Source: Lachnospiraceae bacterium
GTDB lineage: Bacteria; Bacillota; Clostridia; Lachnospirales; Lachnospiraceae
NCBI GenBank assembly: GCA_900753305.1
Contig: CAADYR010000047.1
Location: 1 to 64,000, forward strand
Direction: 5' to 3'
DNA: 64,000 nt
The translations under genes and the position numbers were made by a program. Positions 55,721 to 63,844 of the stretch are shown piece by piece (the first letter of the stretch is position 1; the number at the start of each line of letters is the position of its first letter). Below the pieces are notes generated by a model that did not search any database, was not told the DNA's origin, and saw only the letters and a program-made list of their open reading frames with translations.

Positions 55721-57019
55721 TCATAGATTGCTTCCATCTAAATACTGGATTGCTGTTAAAATTAAAGATAAACAACGTCTATAAAAATATTTATAATGTC
55801 TTTTATCTTGAATATCAATTTTTGTAGTTTCATGATGTCGAATTCTAAAATTGTTACCAATCATGGTAAGCTCCTGAAACTCCTTTTTAAATAAATCTAT
55901 AAATGAATCTTGACTATTACTCATGTCCATTATAATCTTATTAACCGACTTCTTTTTATCTATAGTCGGCGAGCAATAATATGTCTTTAATCTTTCAAAC
56001 GCATCCCAAAGTTTTTCTACTGCAATTTGTAAATTATCTTCATCATAATATTTTGAAGCCTCTTGTAATAACTCTTTCAGTCCTACTTCTTCAATAGACA
56101 TTAATGAATTTTTATTTATCTGAGTATCATATGTATTTGTTAACTTCCCCTCGTAAAGCTCAAATGATATCTCATTCAGTTTTAATATAGCATTAATCTT
56201 TGCTTCAAAATCAGCAGCTATACTATGTTTTGCAAAAAATTCTATTGCATCAAACACGCAAAACGGAGAACTAGAAAGTATAAATGCTTGTAAATCTGCC
56301 GTTTCAACATATTCTTTTTTATCATTATAACACTTTGGCACATAAAATTGCCTTATTTCACCAAAAACATCCTCAGCTACTGTTGTATTATAATTCCATC
56401 CCATTTCATCAGTCGCCTGGTATACGATATTATATTGCTCCAAAAACTGATAAATTTGATTTCTCGTTTTTCGTTTTATGGACAATGCTATCTCTTTTGC
56501 TTTTATTTCTTTTGCATTTCGTTGAGAATATGGAATAAACAACGTATTATCATCTTGCTGATATATTCTCCATCCATAAACATCACGATTGGATACTTTT
56601 TCAGCAGGGTAAATCTCATAGCCATCATTTTGTAATAGCTTGTTAATTGCCTCTAAAAATTCTTTCCAGTATCCCTTATCATATCGAACAGCAGGGTGAA
56701 ATACTTCGCAAAGAAATCTTAGATATACTTCATCACTACCTTCTTGTAAATCGAATCTTTTGTCCTTAAAAACCCAGCAATATGGATAATCATTATCATT
56801 CACTGTATGTTGCCTGATATCCTGTTCTGCATTTGCAAATCTTGAATCACAACTTGGCATTTTTTCTAAATTATATAATCTTTTAAGAAAATCTATTTCT
56901 TCAAGACGACCATAATAGCAGTAATTAATGGTTTGGATTTGAAAAAAATTATCTATCTCCAATCCATTGTGAAATAAATCTAAAATATCTCGCTTTGTTA
57001 TTTCTGTGATACGATTCAC
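55721..57019 (-). CDS. AbiJ-like protein with HEPN-type C-terminal domain (candidate abortive infection gene)
   Basis: About 432 residues from GTG at 57019 (AAAGGAG upstream, GTG at 57022 also possible). N-terminal part has TKRDILDLF and YGRLEEIDFL, then SCDSRFANAEQDIRQH and RFLCEVFHPAVR, resembling AbiJ N-terminal domains. The C-terminal third ends with EKLWDAFERLKTYYC, a helical region and FRIRHHET, an R-x-x-H-type motif of HEPN nucleases. AT-rich and flanked by mobile-element debris, as defence genes often are. The family assignment is my recollection of conserved motifs. Confidence 0.65.
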   Translation of the reverse strand: MNRITEITKRDILDLFHNGLEIDNFFQIQTINYCYYGRLEEIDFLKRLYNLEKMPSCDSRFANAEQDIRQHTVNDNDYPYCWVFKDKRFDLQEGSDEVYLRFLCEVFHPAVRYDKGYWKEFLEAINKLLQNDGYEIYPAEKVSNRDVYGWRIYQQDDNTLFIPYSQRNAKEIKAKEIALSIKRKTRNQIYQFLEQYNIVYQATDEMGWNYNTTVAEDVFGEIRQFYVPKCYNDKKEYVETADLQAFILSSSPFCVFDAIEFFAKHSIAADFEAKINAILKLNEISFELYEGKLTNTYDTQINKNSLMSIEEVGLKELLQEASKYYDEDNLQIAVEKLWDAFERLKTYYCSPTIDKKKSVNKIIMDMSNSQDSFIDLFKKEFQELTMIGNNFRIRHHETTKIDIQDKRHYKYFYRRCLSLILTAIQYLDGSNL

Positions 57020-57155
57020 CACATTTTCTCCTTTCAAAGCATGTTCAACATTTATATATTGCTTTGTAAATATGTTAAAGAAAAGCACACCACTATTTTT
57101 AATAATACGCTCATCATTCTTAAATCACTTAAAATGCTTTGATTAATTAATATTA

Positions 57156-57235
57156 TATCGTGAGCATAGCTCACTCAATGCATTTCATAAAATTACACTT
57201 GCAAGCAAGTAATTTTACTTCATTATATCACGATA
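57156..57235. repeat. Nested inverted repeats with cloverleaf-like fold
   Basis: Outer arms TATCGTGA (57156-57163) and TCACGATA (57228-57235) enclose GTGAGC/GCTCAC hairpin (from 57161) and a longer imperfect AAAATTAC-CTTGC/GCAAG-TAATTTT hairpin (about 57189-57217). No coding sequence here. Possible mobile-element end, recombination site or small structured RNA; unknown. Confidence 0.55.
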
Positions 57236-57273
57236 CATGTTAGGATCTAATAATTTTATTAATAAGTAAAGTC

Positions 57274-57432
57274 TTATGACTCTAAAGGGTTGCTCGTTTC
57301 TTTTTTTATGTCTATGATATCATACAAATACTTCTTACCATCATTTGCATGTCTAATTAATAGCGAAGCATGAAATACATTACACCTCTCAATATCCCCG
57401 TAATCCCCATAAACCGGAAGTGCAAATCGTTC
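57274..57432 (-). pseudogene. C-terminal fragment of a mobile-element protein
   Basis: 52 codons after a TAG, no start codon. ERFALPVYGDYGDIERCNVF ... VRH/ RHANDGKKYLYDIIDIKKETSNPLES is the kind of ending seen in phage or conjugative-element proteins that carry C-terminal toxin-like domains; exact family not certain. The fragment lies next to the nested repeats and the AbiJ-like gene, marking the edge of a decayed insertion. Confidence 0.55.
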
Positions 57433-57439
57433 CTATTAT

Positions 57440-57483
57440 AAAAAAATGACAACAGAATAAATTTTGATTCTGTCGTCATTTTT
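57440..57483 (-). terminator. Terminator of the glycyl-radical operon
   Basis: Nearly perfect stem around AATGACGACAGAAT / ATTCTGTTGTCATT with a T-run on both ends, 35 nt after the activase stop. Confidence 0.93.
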
Positions 57484-57517
57484 ATTAACTGCTGCGTCTG
57501 GATTTGTTTCTTTCACA

Positions 57518-58462
57518 CTAACGTTCCCTTTCAAATCGGTTAGAAATCATCTCCCGGAGTTTTGATAAATTGCTGTCATCTGCTTTTCCAATATCTTTAA
57601 TGCTGTACTCTTTTCCAAGCACATCATATTTTCCAAGTCCAAGCCTGTGATATGGTAATAATTCGTACTTTTCTACATTTTTGTACGGGATAATATAGTC
57701 AATGATTTTACTTATTTCTTCAGTTGAATCATTGACTCCCGGAATTACAGGAGTTCTTACAATGAATTTCTTATTGGGGAATTTTTGATAAGCTCTTATT
57801 GCATTCTCAAGAATCTGAGCATTATCTACCCCTGTCCATTCTGCATGTTTTTTTGAATCAATCATTTTAATGTCATGAATAACAACATCAACATGCACAA
57901 GTACTTTTTCTACATTTTCCCATGGAACATTTAACGCAGTCTCAATAGCGGTAGAATATCCATGGCTGTGTGCTGTTTTTAATAGAAGCGAAACAAACTC
58001 AGGTTGTAACAAAGGTTCCCCACCGCTTACTGTTATTCCTCCATTATTGGCTGAATAAAAGGCTATATCCTGATCAACCTCTTCGATTACTTCTTTTATG
58101 GAAAGGCTTTTACCGTAAGTGAAAATAGCCTTGCATGGACACAGAGAAGCCAGTTTCAAATCAATCCGGTCGCTTTTGGTCCAGTCAATTGATACCTTGC
58201 CATTTTCTTCATTCTTTAAAAAACATTCATCCGGAAAGGGCTTCTGCAAACATCTTCCGCACTTCTCATATCCTATACATTCCTTTTGATCAAAGGCAAT
58301 CTCATTCTGCCTGCAAATACTTTCGGGATTGGAGCACCACTTACAATGTAAGGAACAGCCTTTTAAAAATACTGTTGTACGTACTCCGGGACCATCCTGG
58401 TAACTATAGTGTTGGATATTTATAACATTTCCTTTTACATCTTCTAAATTGTTATTTTCCAT
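57518..58462 (-). CDS. Glycyl-radical enzyme activating enzyme (radical SAM)
   Basis: 314 residues. Radical SAM Cys36, Cys40 and Cys43 (CSLHCKWC) bind the catalytic [4Fe-4S] cluster; DGPGVRTTVFLKGC precedes it and VSGGEPLLQPEF is the SAM region. Between 60 and 115 is an extra Cys-rich insertion (ECIGYEKCGRC ... CPCKAI), the ferredoxin-like domain found in activases of dehydratase- or lyase-type glycyl radical enzymes rather than PflA. It installs the glycyl radical on the enzyme encoded at 61.2-63.6 kb. Last gene of the operon, 14 nt after the ATPase. Confidence 0.95.
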   Translation of the reverse strand: MENNNLEDVKGNVINIQHYSYQDGPGVRTTVFLKGCSLHCKWCSNPESICRQNEIAFDQKECIGYEKCGRCLQKPFPDECFLKNEENGKVSIDWTKSDRIDLKLASLCPCKAIFTYGKSLSIKEVIEEVDQDIAFYSANNGGITVSGGEPLLQPEFVSLLLKTAHSHGYSTAIETALNVPWENVEKVLVHVDVVIHDIKMIDSKKHAEWTGVDNAQILENAIRAYQKFPNKKFIVRTPVIPGVNDSTEEISKIIDYIIPYKNVEKYELLPYHRLGLGKYDVLGKEYSIKDIGKADDSNLSKLREMISNRFERER

Positions 58463-58476
58463 CCCACACCCCCCAG

Positions 58477-59250
58477 TTAAATTACATAATCACTGACTGT
58501 TGCTCTGAACGCTGAGACAACATTTGCACGGTATTCTTCAAATTCTTTACTCTTTCTGTCTCTGGGATGCGGAAGGTTGATATTAAATATTTTCTTTACT
58601 TTACAAGGTCTTGACTCCAAAACAACAATTCTGTCTGATAAATACACCGCCTCTTCAATATCATGAGTAACCATGATCATTGTTGTCTTGTTATACAGCC
58701 ATATCTTTTCAAGTTCTTCCTGCATATTATACCTTGTCAAAGCATCAAGGGCTCCAAGCGGCTCGTCTAATAGTAATATTTCAGGTTCTCTTAATAGCGC
58801 TCTTGCAATGGATGCTCTTTGAGCCATGCCACCGGAAATCTGTCTTGGATAAGACTTTCCAAATCCTGACAGGTCTACTTTTCTCAAAATGTTTTCAATC
58901 TGATTTGCCAGCAGCTTTTTTTCCGTTTTAAGTCCAAGTCCAAGATTTTCTTCAATAGTAAGCCATGGTAATAATCTGTGATCCTGAAACACTACTCCTC
59001 TGTCTACTCCTGGTTTTTCAACTCTTTTGCCGTTTAACAGAATGTCACCTTCATAGTCTTTTTCAATTCCCATTATCAGTCTAAGTAAAGTAGTCTTACC
59101 ACAACCACTTGGGCCTATGATAGAAATGAACTCACCTTTATTAACGTTAAAGCTCACTCCATCAATAGCTTTAACTTCCTTATCCTTTGAACGGAATACT
59201 TTAGTTACATCTTTTATTTTCAGTATTTCATCATAATATTCTTCAGCCAT
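58477..59250 (-). CDS. ABC transporter ATPase, nitrate/sulfonate/taurine type (SsuB/TauB-like)
   Basis: 257 residues. Walker A GPSGCGKTTLL, Q-loop VFQDHRLLPW, signature ISGGMAQRASIARA, Walker B LLLDEPLGALD and H-loop THDIEEA are typical of the NrtC/SsuB/TauB group. It energises import of an oxyanion-like or sulfonate-like substrate through the permease encoded 1 nt upstream. Confidence 0.92.
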   Translation of the reverse strand: MAEEYYDEILKIKDVTKVFRSKDKEVKAIDGVSFNVNKGEFISIIGPSGCGKTTLLRLIMGIEKDYEGDILLNGKRVEKPGVDRGVVFQDHRLLPWLTIEENLGLGLKTEKKLLANQIENILRKVDLSGFGKSYPRQISGGMAQRASIARALLREPEILLLDEPLGALDALTRYNMQEELEKIWLYNKTTMIMVTHDIEEAVYLSDRIVVLESRPCKVKKIFNINLPHPRDRKSKEFEEYRANVVSAFRATVSDYVI

Positions 59251-59251
59251 A

Positions 59252-60010
59252 TCATACCTCTTTCCACTTAAACAGATAATTCTGAAGTTTTAATAAAATC
59301 GTATCAAACAGAATTCCTATAACCGCGATTACAGCCATAAGGGCGATCAGTCTATCTGATTTTAAATAATCTTTTGCATTTAATAATGCATAACCTAAAC
59401 CAGTTAAGCCTCCAAGCATTTCCGCAGCTACTACAGATGTCCATGCTGCACTGATCGAAAGCCTTAATCCTGAAAAAATAATGGGTGCCGCAGAAGGAAG
59501 AACAACTTTTGTAATAAATGTCCTTTTATTAAGTTCAAGCACATTTGAAAGTTCTATGTACTGGGTATTTATATTTCTGATACCACTAAGTGTATTAACG
59601 TAAACAGGTACAAGAACCGCCTTTGCAATGATGATGTACTTTGATGTATCTCCAATACCAAACCAGAGAATAATCAATGGAATCCATGCGTAAATGGAAA
59701 TCTGTCTTAAAATATTAACAATAGGATCGATAATTCTCTCAAAAATCCCACTAAAACCCGCTATCAGACCAAATATCATTCCAATCCCTATCCCCCAGAA
59801 GCAACCTATAAGTACTCGTTTCAAACTAACAAGTAAATCTATTTTTAAACTTCCGTTTTTAATTATTTCCCCAAGGGCTACAACGCATTTTGCAGGAGAA
59901 GGAAGAATAACTTCATATATAAGCCCTGCGCTTGCAAGCAACTGCCATATGACAATTAATATGACGGGAACAATTGTCATGTTCAAAGTTTTGATCAATT
60001 TATTTTTCAT
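59252..60010 (-). CDS. ABC transporter permease, nitrate/sulfonate/taurine type (SsuC/TauC-like)
   Basis: 252 residues and about six membrane segments. The EAA-type loop around LNKRTFITKVVLPSAAPIIFSGLRLS is typical of this family, as are the N-terminal PVILIVIWQLLA and IAGFSGIFERIIDPIV. It homodimerises with the adjacent ATPase to move the ligand delivered by the lipoprotein upstream. Start ATG at 60010 has GGAGAGAG. Confidence 0.92.
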   Translation of the reverse strand: MKNKLIKTLNMTIVPVILIVIWQLLASAGLIYEVILPSPAKCVVALGEIIKNGSLKIDLLVSLKRVLIGCFWGIGIGMIFGLIAGFSGIFERIIDPIVNILRQISIYAWIPLIILWFGIGDTSKYIIIAKAVLVPVYVNTLSGIRNINTQYIELSNVLELNKRTFITKVVLPSAAPIIFSGLRLSISAAWTSVVAAEMLGGLTGLGYALLNAKDYLKSDRLIALMAVIAVIGILFDTILLKLQNYLFKWKEV

Positions 60011-60044
60011 ACTCTCTCCGTTCCTATATGCATACAGTCAATAA

Positions 60045-61178
60045 TTAATCAAAATATCCTTCTGCATACAGATGATCAAGATCAGCACCACCATCAAAAG
60101 CCACATCATTTTCGATTAACCAATCATAGAATCTTTCAGAGCATTCCTGTAATGATTCTTTTCCTTCAGACCAGGCAAATCTTGTTTCCTTACCAGCATT
60201 CCACCAATAAATAACATTTTCAGCAGGTACTCTTGATACCGATTCATAAATTGCTGCTGCCTCATCAGTTTCCACATATTCCCATGCCTGAATAGCTTCC
60301 TGAATCTTTGTATAAGCCTTTGTAATGTTCGGATAGTTTGCAGCAAATTCGTTGGTTGTAAAGATAACACGGATTCCGCCACCACCTACGTACACACCGT
60401 CAGCAGGTGCGTTTTCGATTACTTTACATTCTCCACTGATAAGAATGGGATTCACAGGTGTTGTGGGATGATAGATAATGGCATCTACTTCACCGGCAAG
60501 TAATGCGTTAACATATTCCTGAGTGTTAACAATGTTTACATCAGTTCCAATAACCCAGCCCTGTCTCTGAATAAGTTCCTCTGTTACTACATAAGGGCAG
60601 CTTGATGCACTTGTCGCAATTGTCTTACCCTTTAAGTCCTCAAACTTTTCAATTCCTGAATCTGATCTTACGATAACATTAACGATTTCAGGTCTTGGCT
60701 TTTCTGTTGCCCATACTGCAATAAGATCAGCACCCTTTTCCTTGTTGAGCAGGTATGGATAAAGCATTCTGTTTGCAAAATTCAGATCGCCCCTTGCCAT
60801 AAGTTCCTCTTCATAGTTCTCTGCGCCTTCAACAATGGTTACTTTAATGCCCTGGTCTTCAAATAATTCCTTATACCAGCCTTTTCCCTGTCCGATATAC
60901 TGGTTATCACCTTTTGCTAACTTAATTTCATCTACTCCCTCTTCGAAGGGGTATGCCGCTTTTATTTCCTGGATTAATGCCTCAATAATTTCAACACTGA
61001 TCTCATCTTCAGGAGTGATATGTCGTGATACATATTCCTGAGCAAGTTCCTGAGCTCTTGAAGATGTTGTGCTTTCAGTCTGTGTTTCAGTCTTAGTAGC
61101 TGCAGTTGTGTTTCCACATGCAGCAAATGTTGCTGCTGCTAATATTATTACCAATAAATTTCCAATTTTTCTTTTCAT
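60045..61178 (-). CDS. ABC transporter substrate-binding lipoprotein (NMT1/SsuA-like)
   Basis: 377 residues. Lipobox FAAC (about residue 20), Thr/Glu-rich linker, then an NMT1/THI5-like bilobed fold: GWYKELFEDQGIKVTIVEG, FEDLKGKTIATSASSCPYVV and VDAIIYHPTTPVNP. Such proteins bind aliphatic sulfonates, taurine, nitrate, thiamine precursors or aromatic acids. Its position directly after the glycyl-radical enzyme gene implies that the ligand is that enzyme's substrate or a precursor. Confidence 0.9.
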   Translation of the reverse strand: MKRKIGNLLVIILAAATFAACGNTTAATKTETQTESTTSSRAQELAQEYVSRHITPEDEISVEIIEALIQEIKAAYPFEEGVDEIKLAKGDNQYIGQGKGWYKELFEDQGIKVTIVEGAENYEEELMARGDLNFANRMLYPYLLNKEKGADLIAVWATEKPRPEIVNVIVRSDSGIEKFEDLKGKTIATSASSCPYVVTEELIQRQGWVIGTDVNIVNTQEYVNALLAGEVDAIIYHPTTPVNPILISGECKVIENAPADGVYVGGGGIRVIFTTNEFAANYPNITKAYTKIQEAIQAWEYVETDEAAAIYESVSRVPAENVIYWWNAGKETRFAWSEGKESLQECSERFYDWLIENDVAFDGGADLDHLYAEGYFD

Positions 61179-61208
61179 TTATATTTACCCTTTTATTTCT
61201 ATTAGTTC

Positions 61209-63575
61209 TTATGCTACAGAATGTTCTGTTCTTGCTATGATTTCGTCCTGAACACCAGGATGCAATCTTGTAAAAAATGCTGAGAAACCTGCAACTCTTA
61301 CAACCAAATCTCTGTGGTTTTCAGGATGAATTCTCGCATCCTTCAAAATCTCAGCATTAATGCAGTTAAACTGGATATGATTTCCGTCAAGATCAAAGTA
61401 TCCTTTTATAAGAGCCTTGATCGCAGCATTGCCTTCTTCAGACTTAAACTGTTCAGGATTAAGCTTAACATTGAGATGCGTTGAGTTATAAGCCACTGCA
61501 TCCTGAGCAGTCGCAGCACTGGCTACTAATACTGATGGTCCCTTTTCATCATTTCCGGGAGTAGCGGAAACAGAACCATCTGTTAATGCAAGTCCGGATT
61601 TTCTGCCTGAAGGAATTGCTCCGGTAAGAATTCCGTAATAATTGTATGTACTCTTTGAATATGCATCCGGTTTTGCATACTGCCCTAAGAAATTATTACC
61701 GTTTGCTTCAAATGCATCAAATGCTGTCTTGTATACATCCTTTGCGATCTGTTCTGCATAAGGATCGTTATTTCCATGTTTAGGAGCAGCAATTAACTGT
61801 TTCTGGATTAATTCATAGCCCTCAAAGTTTGCTGCCACTGCTTCTTTCACCTGAGCCAGTGTTAATACCTTATCGTCATATACAAGTTTCTTAATAGCTG
61901 CAAGTGAATTGGCTGCATCAATGCCCGTGGCAAATACAAATGCTGTTGCGGAGAAATCAGCTCCACCACTCCACATATCAATGCCCTTTTCAATACATCC
62001 GCTGGTTAATGCAGATCTGAAAGGAAGCTGTAAAAACCTGGAATTGAGATATAGATAAATTTCAGCAGACTTATGAGCAATCCTTATATTTCTATATGTC
62101 TGTTTTTCAAAAGCAGCATATAACTTTTCATATGTATCAAACTCGTCAATTTCTCCTGTTTTCTCACCTACTTCAAAACCGGTTTTGGGATCAATACCAT
62201 TATTGAGTACAAGTTCAAGACTCTTTACAAGGTTAAAGCTTGATTCCATTAGATATGCTGTCTTACCGGGAATGGCCGTAGAAACGCATCCGTAAACTCC
62301 TGTGCTTCTTGCATCGGCAAGAGTTGCTCCATAGCGGGAATAAGCATCAAGAGACCTTTGTACCAATACATTTCCGTTCATAAACTGGGGCATACCCACA
62401 CCAGTTTTTACAAGTTCAAATGCCTTGTTTAAAAATTCCGGCTTCAATTTTTCATGATAAATAAGTGCTAAAGGCGGCTGGGGAAGAAGCAATCCCTTTT
62501 GAGCCTCAAGAAGCAGATAGTCCACATCTGCTGTTGCATCAGACCCATCAGGAGCGTAACCGCCTAATGAAATAGTCTGAGCTGTATCTCCCGACTGTCC
62601 CAGAGCCATTCTTTCGCCATAGAAATAGCTTATATCGTTTAACTTCACGAAAAAGTTCTGTAAAAGAAATACTGCTTCTTCTTCCGTAATATCTCCATTT
62701 TCCAGATCTTTTTTGTAATAAGGATCAAGTACATGACCTAAAAATCCCTGACTTGAACCGCATCCTACCTGCTCAAGTTCTACTGCTAAATGAGCAAAGA
62801 AATGAGATTGAAGAGCTTCCCAGAAGTTTGTTGCAGGTTTCTCAGGTACATTATTTGTTACCTCAGCTATCTTAAGTAACTGCGCCTTTCTTTCTTCGTT
62901 TGTTTCTGTCTCAGCTAATTCTCTGGCAAGAGTCGAAAATCTTTTGGCGTATCTGATCACTGCCTTTAATTCAATTAATACTGCATTATAGAAATCAAAT
63001 TTCTCACGATTTTCAATTTTATAATCAAGTGCCTTATACTTTTCTTCTACCTCTGCAATAATTGATGCCAAACCTTCGTTTACTACCCGCTTGAAATCAG
63101 ATATTGAAACTCCTGAAGGTGCATCTGTATTATCTGAAAATACACCTGCCTTAATATATTCTCTGTAATTAACGCCAAGGCTTTCACTGACTCTGTTTTC
63201 AACATTCAAAGCAAGACCATGCTTTTTCCAATATTCGTCAGCTTCATCAACAAGTGCTTTTTTATCTTCATCAATTCCAAATGGGTTGTCATTGTATAAC
63301 CAGTCTGTTCTCCATTCAGGGTAGATATAGAAAGCACCAAATTCGCCTGCAAGACTGCCAACAATAAGGTTGTCATCAATAAAGATTTTCTTGTGATCAA
63401 GAAGATATTCAAAAGCTCTGGCCCGCTGGATAATAGAGGGGAAATCCTTATATTCCTCATATACGGTTTTTAAAAACTCAAGTCTTTCGTAATCAATTTT
63501 CTGCTCTCTGTTTACAACCTGATCCTTTAATTTTTTTACCTGCTTTTCGCTGGGATAAATTACACTTTTACTCAT
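61209..63575 (-). CDS. Glycyl-radical enzyme of uncertain reaction
   Basis: 791 residues counted from MIK (788 from the preferred start at 63575; RBS AAGGAG fits that ATG better). N-terminal PFL-like domain (about 1-640) with IIQRARAFEYLLDHKKIFIDD and NLIVGSLAGE; catalytic Cys433 in YGCVSTAIPG; glycyl radical Gly766 in RVAGFSAFF. Dehydratase- and sulfite-lyase-type enzymes have C-x-E with Glu as general base (Glu435 in glycerol dehydratase); here Ser435 takes that place. So neither a PFL (which has CC) nor a normal dehydratase. First gene of an operon with a sulfonate-type importer and an activase. Cytoplasmic, oxygen-sensitive. Confidence 0.92.
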   Translation of the reverse strand: MSKSVIYPSEKQVKKLKDQVVNREQKIDYERLEFLKTVYEEYKDFPSIIQRARAFEYLLDHKKIFIDDNLIVGSLAGEFGAFYIYPEWRTDWLYNDNPFGIDEDKKALVDEADEYWKKHGLALNVENRVSESLGVNYREYIKAGVFSDNTDAPSGVSISDFKRVVNEGLASIIAEVEEKYKALDYKIENREKFDFYNAVLIELKAVIRYAKRFSTLARELAETETNEERKAQLLKIAEVTNNVPEKPATNFWEALQSHFFAHLAVELEQVGCGSSQGFLGHVLDPYYKKDLENGDITEEEAVFLLQNFFVKLNDISYFYGERMALGQSGDTAQTISLGGYAPDGSDATADVDYLLLEAQKGLLLPQPPLALIYHEKLKPEFLNKAFELVKTGVGMPQFMNGNVLVQRSLDAYSRYGATLADARSTGVYGCVSTAIPGKTAYLMESSFNLVKSLELVLNNGIDPKTGFEVGEKTGEIDEFDTYEKLYAAFEKQTYRNIRIAHKSAEIYLYLNSRFLQLPFRSALTSGCIEKGIDMWSGGADFSATAFVFATGIDAANSLAAIKKLVYDDKVLTLAQVKEAVAANFEGYELIQKQLIAAPKHGNNDPYAEQIAKDVYKTAFDAFEANGNNFLGQYAKPDAYSKSTYNYYGILTGAIPSGRKSGLALTDGSVSATPGNDEKGPSVLVASAATAQDAVAYNSTHLNVKLNPEQFKSEEGNAAIKALIKGYFDLDGNHIQFNCINAEILKDARIHPENHRDLVVRVAGFSAFFTRLHPGVQDEIIARTEHSVA

Positions 63576-63621
63576 TTTTATCATCTCTCCTTATTAATCC
63601 ATAAACTCTGACTTCCAAGTG

Positions 63622-63672
63622 TCAGTTACGACAGCGTATCAGTCCTCCGGCTCCAAAAAATCTTCTTTTCAT
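63622..63672 (-). CDS. Possible 16-codon leader ORF before the glycyl-radical operon
   Basis: ATG at 63672, AAGG 9 nt upstream, encodes MKRRFFGAGGLIRCRN then TGA at 63622. It ends 47 nt before the glycyl-radical enzyme start, in the same direction. Overlapping hairpin potential (CTGAC/GTCAG) follows. Could be a regulatory leader peptide or just chance; only weak evidence. Confidence 0.35.
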   Translation of the reverse strand: MKRRFFGAGGLIRCRN

Positions 63673-63700
63673 TATGTCTTACCTTTCTCGTTATTTTGGA

Positions 63701-63770
63701 TGATGCTGGCAGGATTCGAACCTGCAACTTCAGTTGTGCAAACCTATGCTATTCCGGCGGCCACAGCATC
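63701..63770 (-). tRNA. Atypical tRNA-Cys (GCA)-like gene
   Basis: Perfect acceptor stem GATGCTG/CAGCATC and perfect T arm GCAGG-TTCGAAT-CCTGC. The anticodon loop TTGCACA gives GCA (63737-63739). But the D arm (GCCGCCGGAATAGC) is unusual, with a mismatch and no A14, the anticodon stem has a mismatch, position 37 is C not A/G, and the discriminator is A where tRNA-Cys normally has U. No CCA encoded and no promoter is seen between the upstream terminator and its 5' end. It is therefore a divergent tRNA, a pseudogene or an attachment-site relic. Confidence 0.6.
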
Positions 63771-63780
63771 AATACTTATA

Positions 63781-63826
63781 AAAAAACAAAAAGAGGCTTT
63801 AAATCGACTTCTCGACTTAAAACCTC
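63781..63826 (-). terminator. Terminator of the YezD-like gene
   Basis: GAGG...CCTC stem with inner TTTAA/TTAAA and TCGA pairing on the minus strand, followed by T-rich sequence, about 20 nt after the YezD-like stop. Confidence 0.75.
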
Positions 63827-63844
63827 CAGTTTTCTGGTCAGTTT

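Noticed and set aside
57089..57517. CRISPR array or repeat array
   Set aside because: Only nested inverted repeats and one fragment, no regularly spaced direct repeats.
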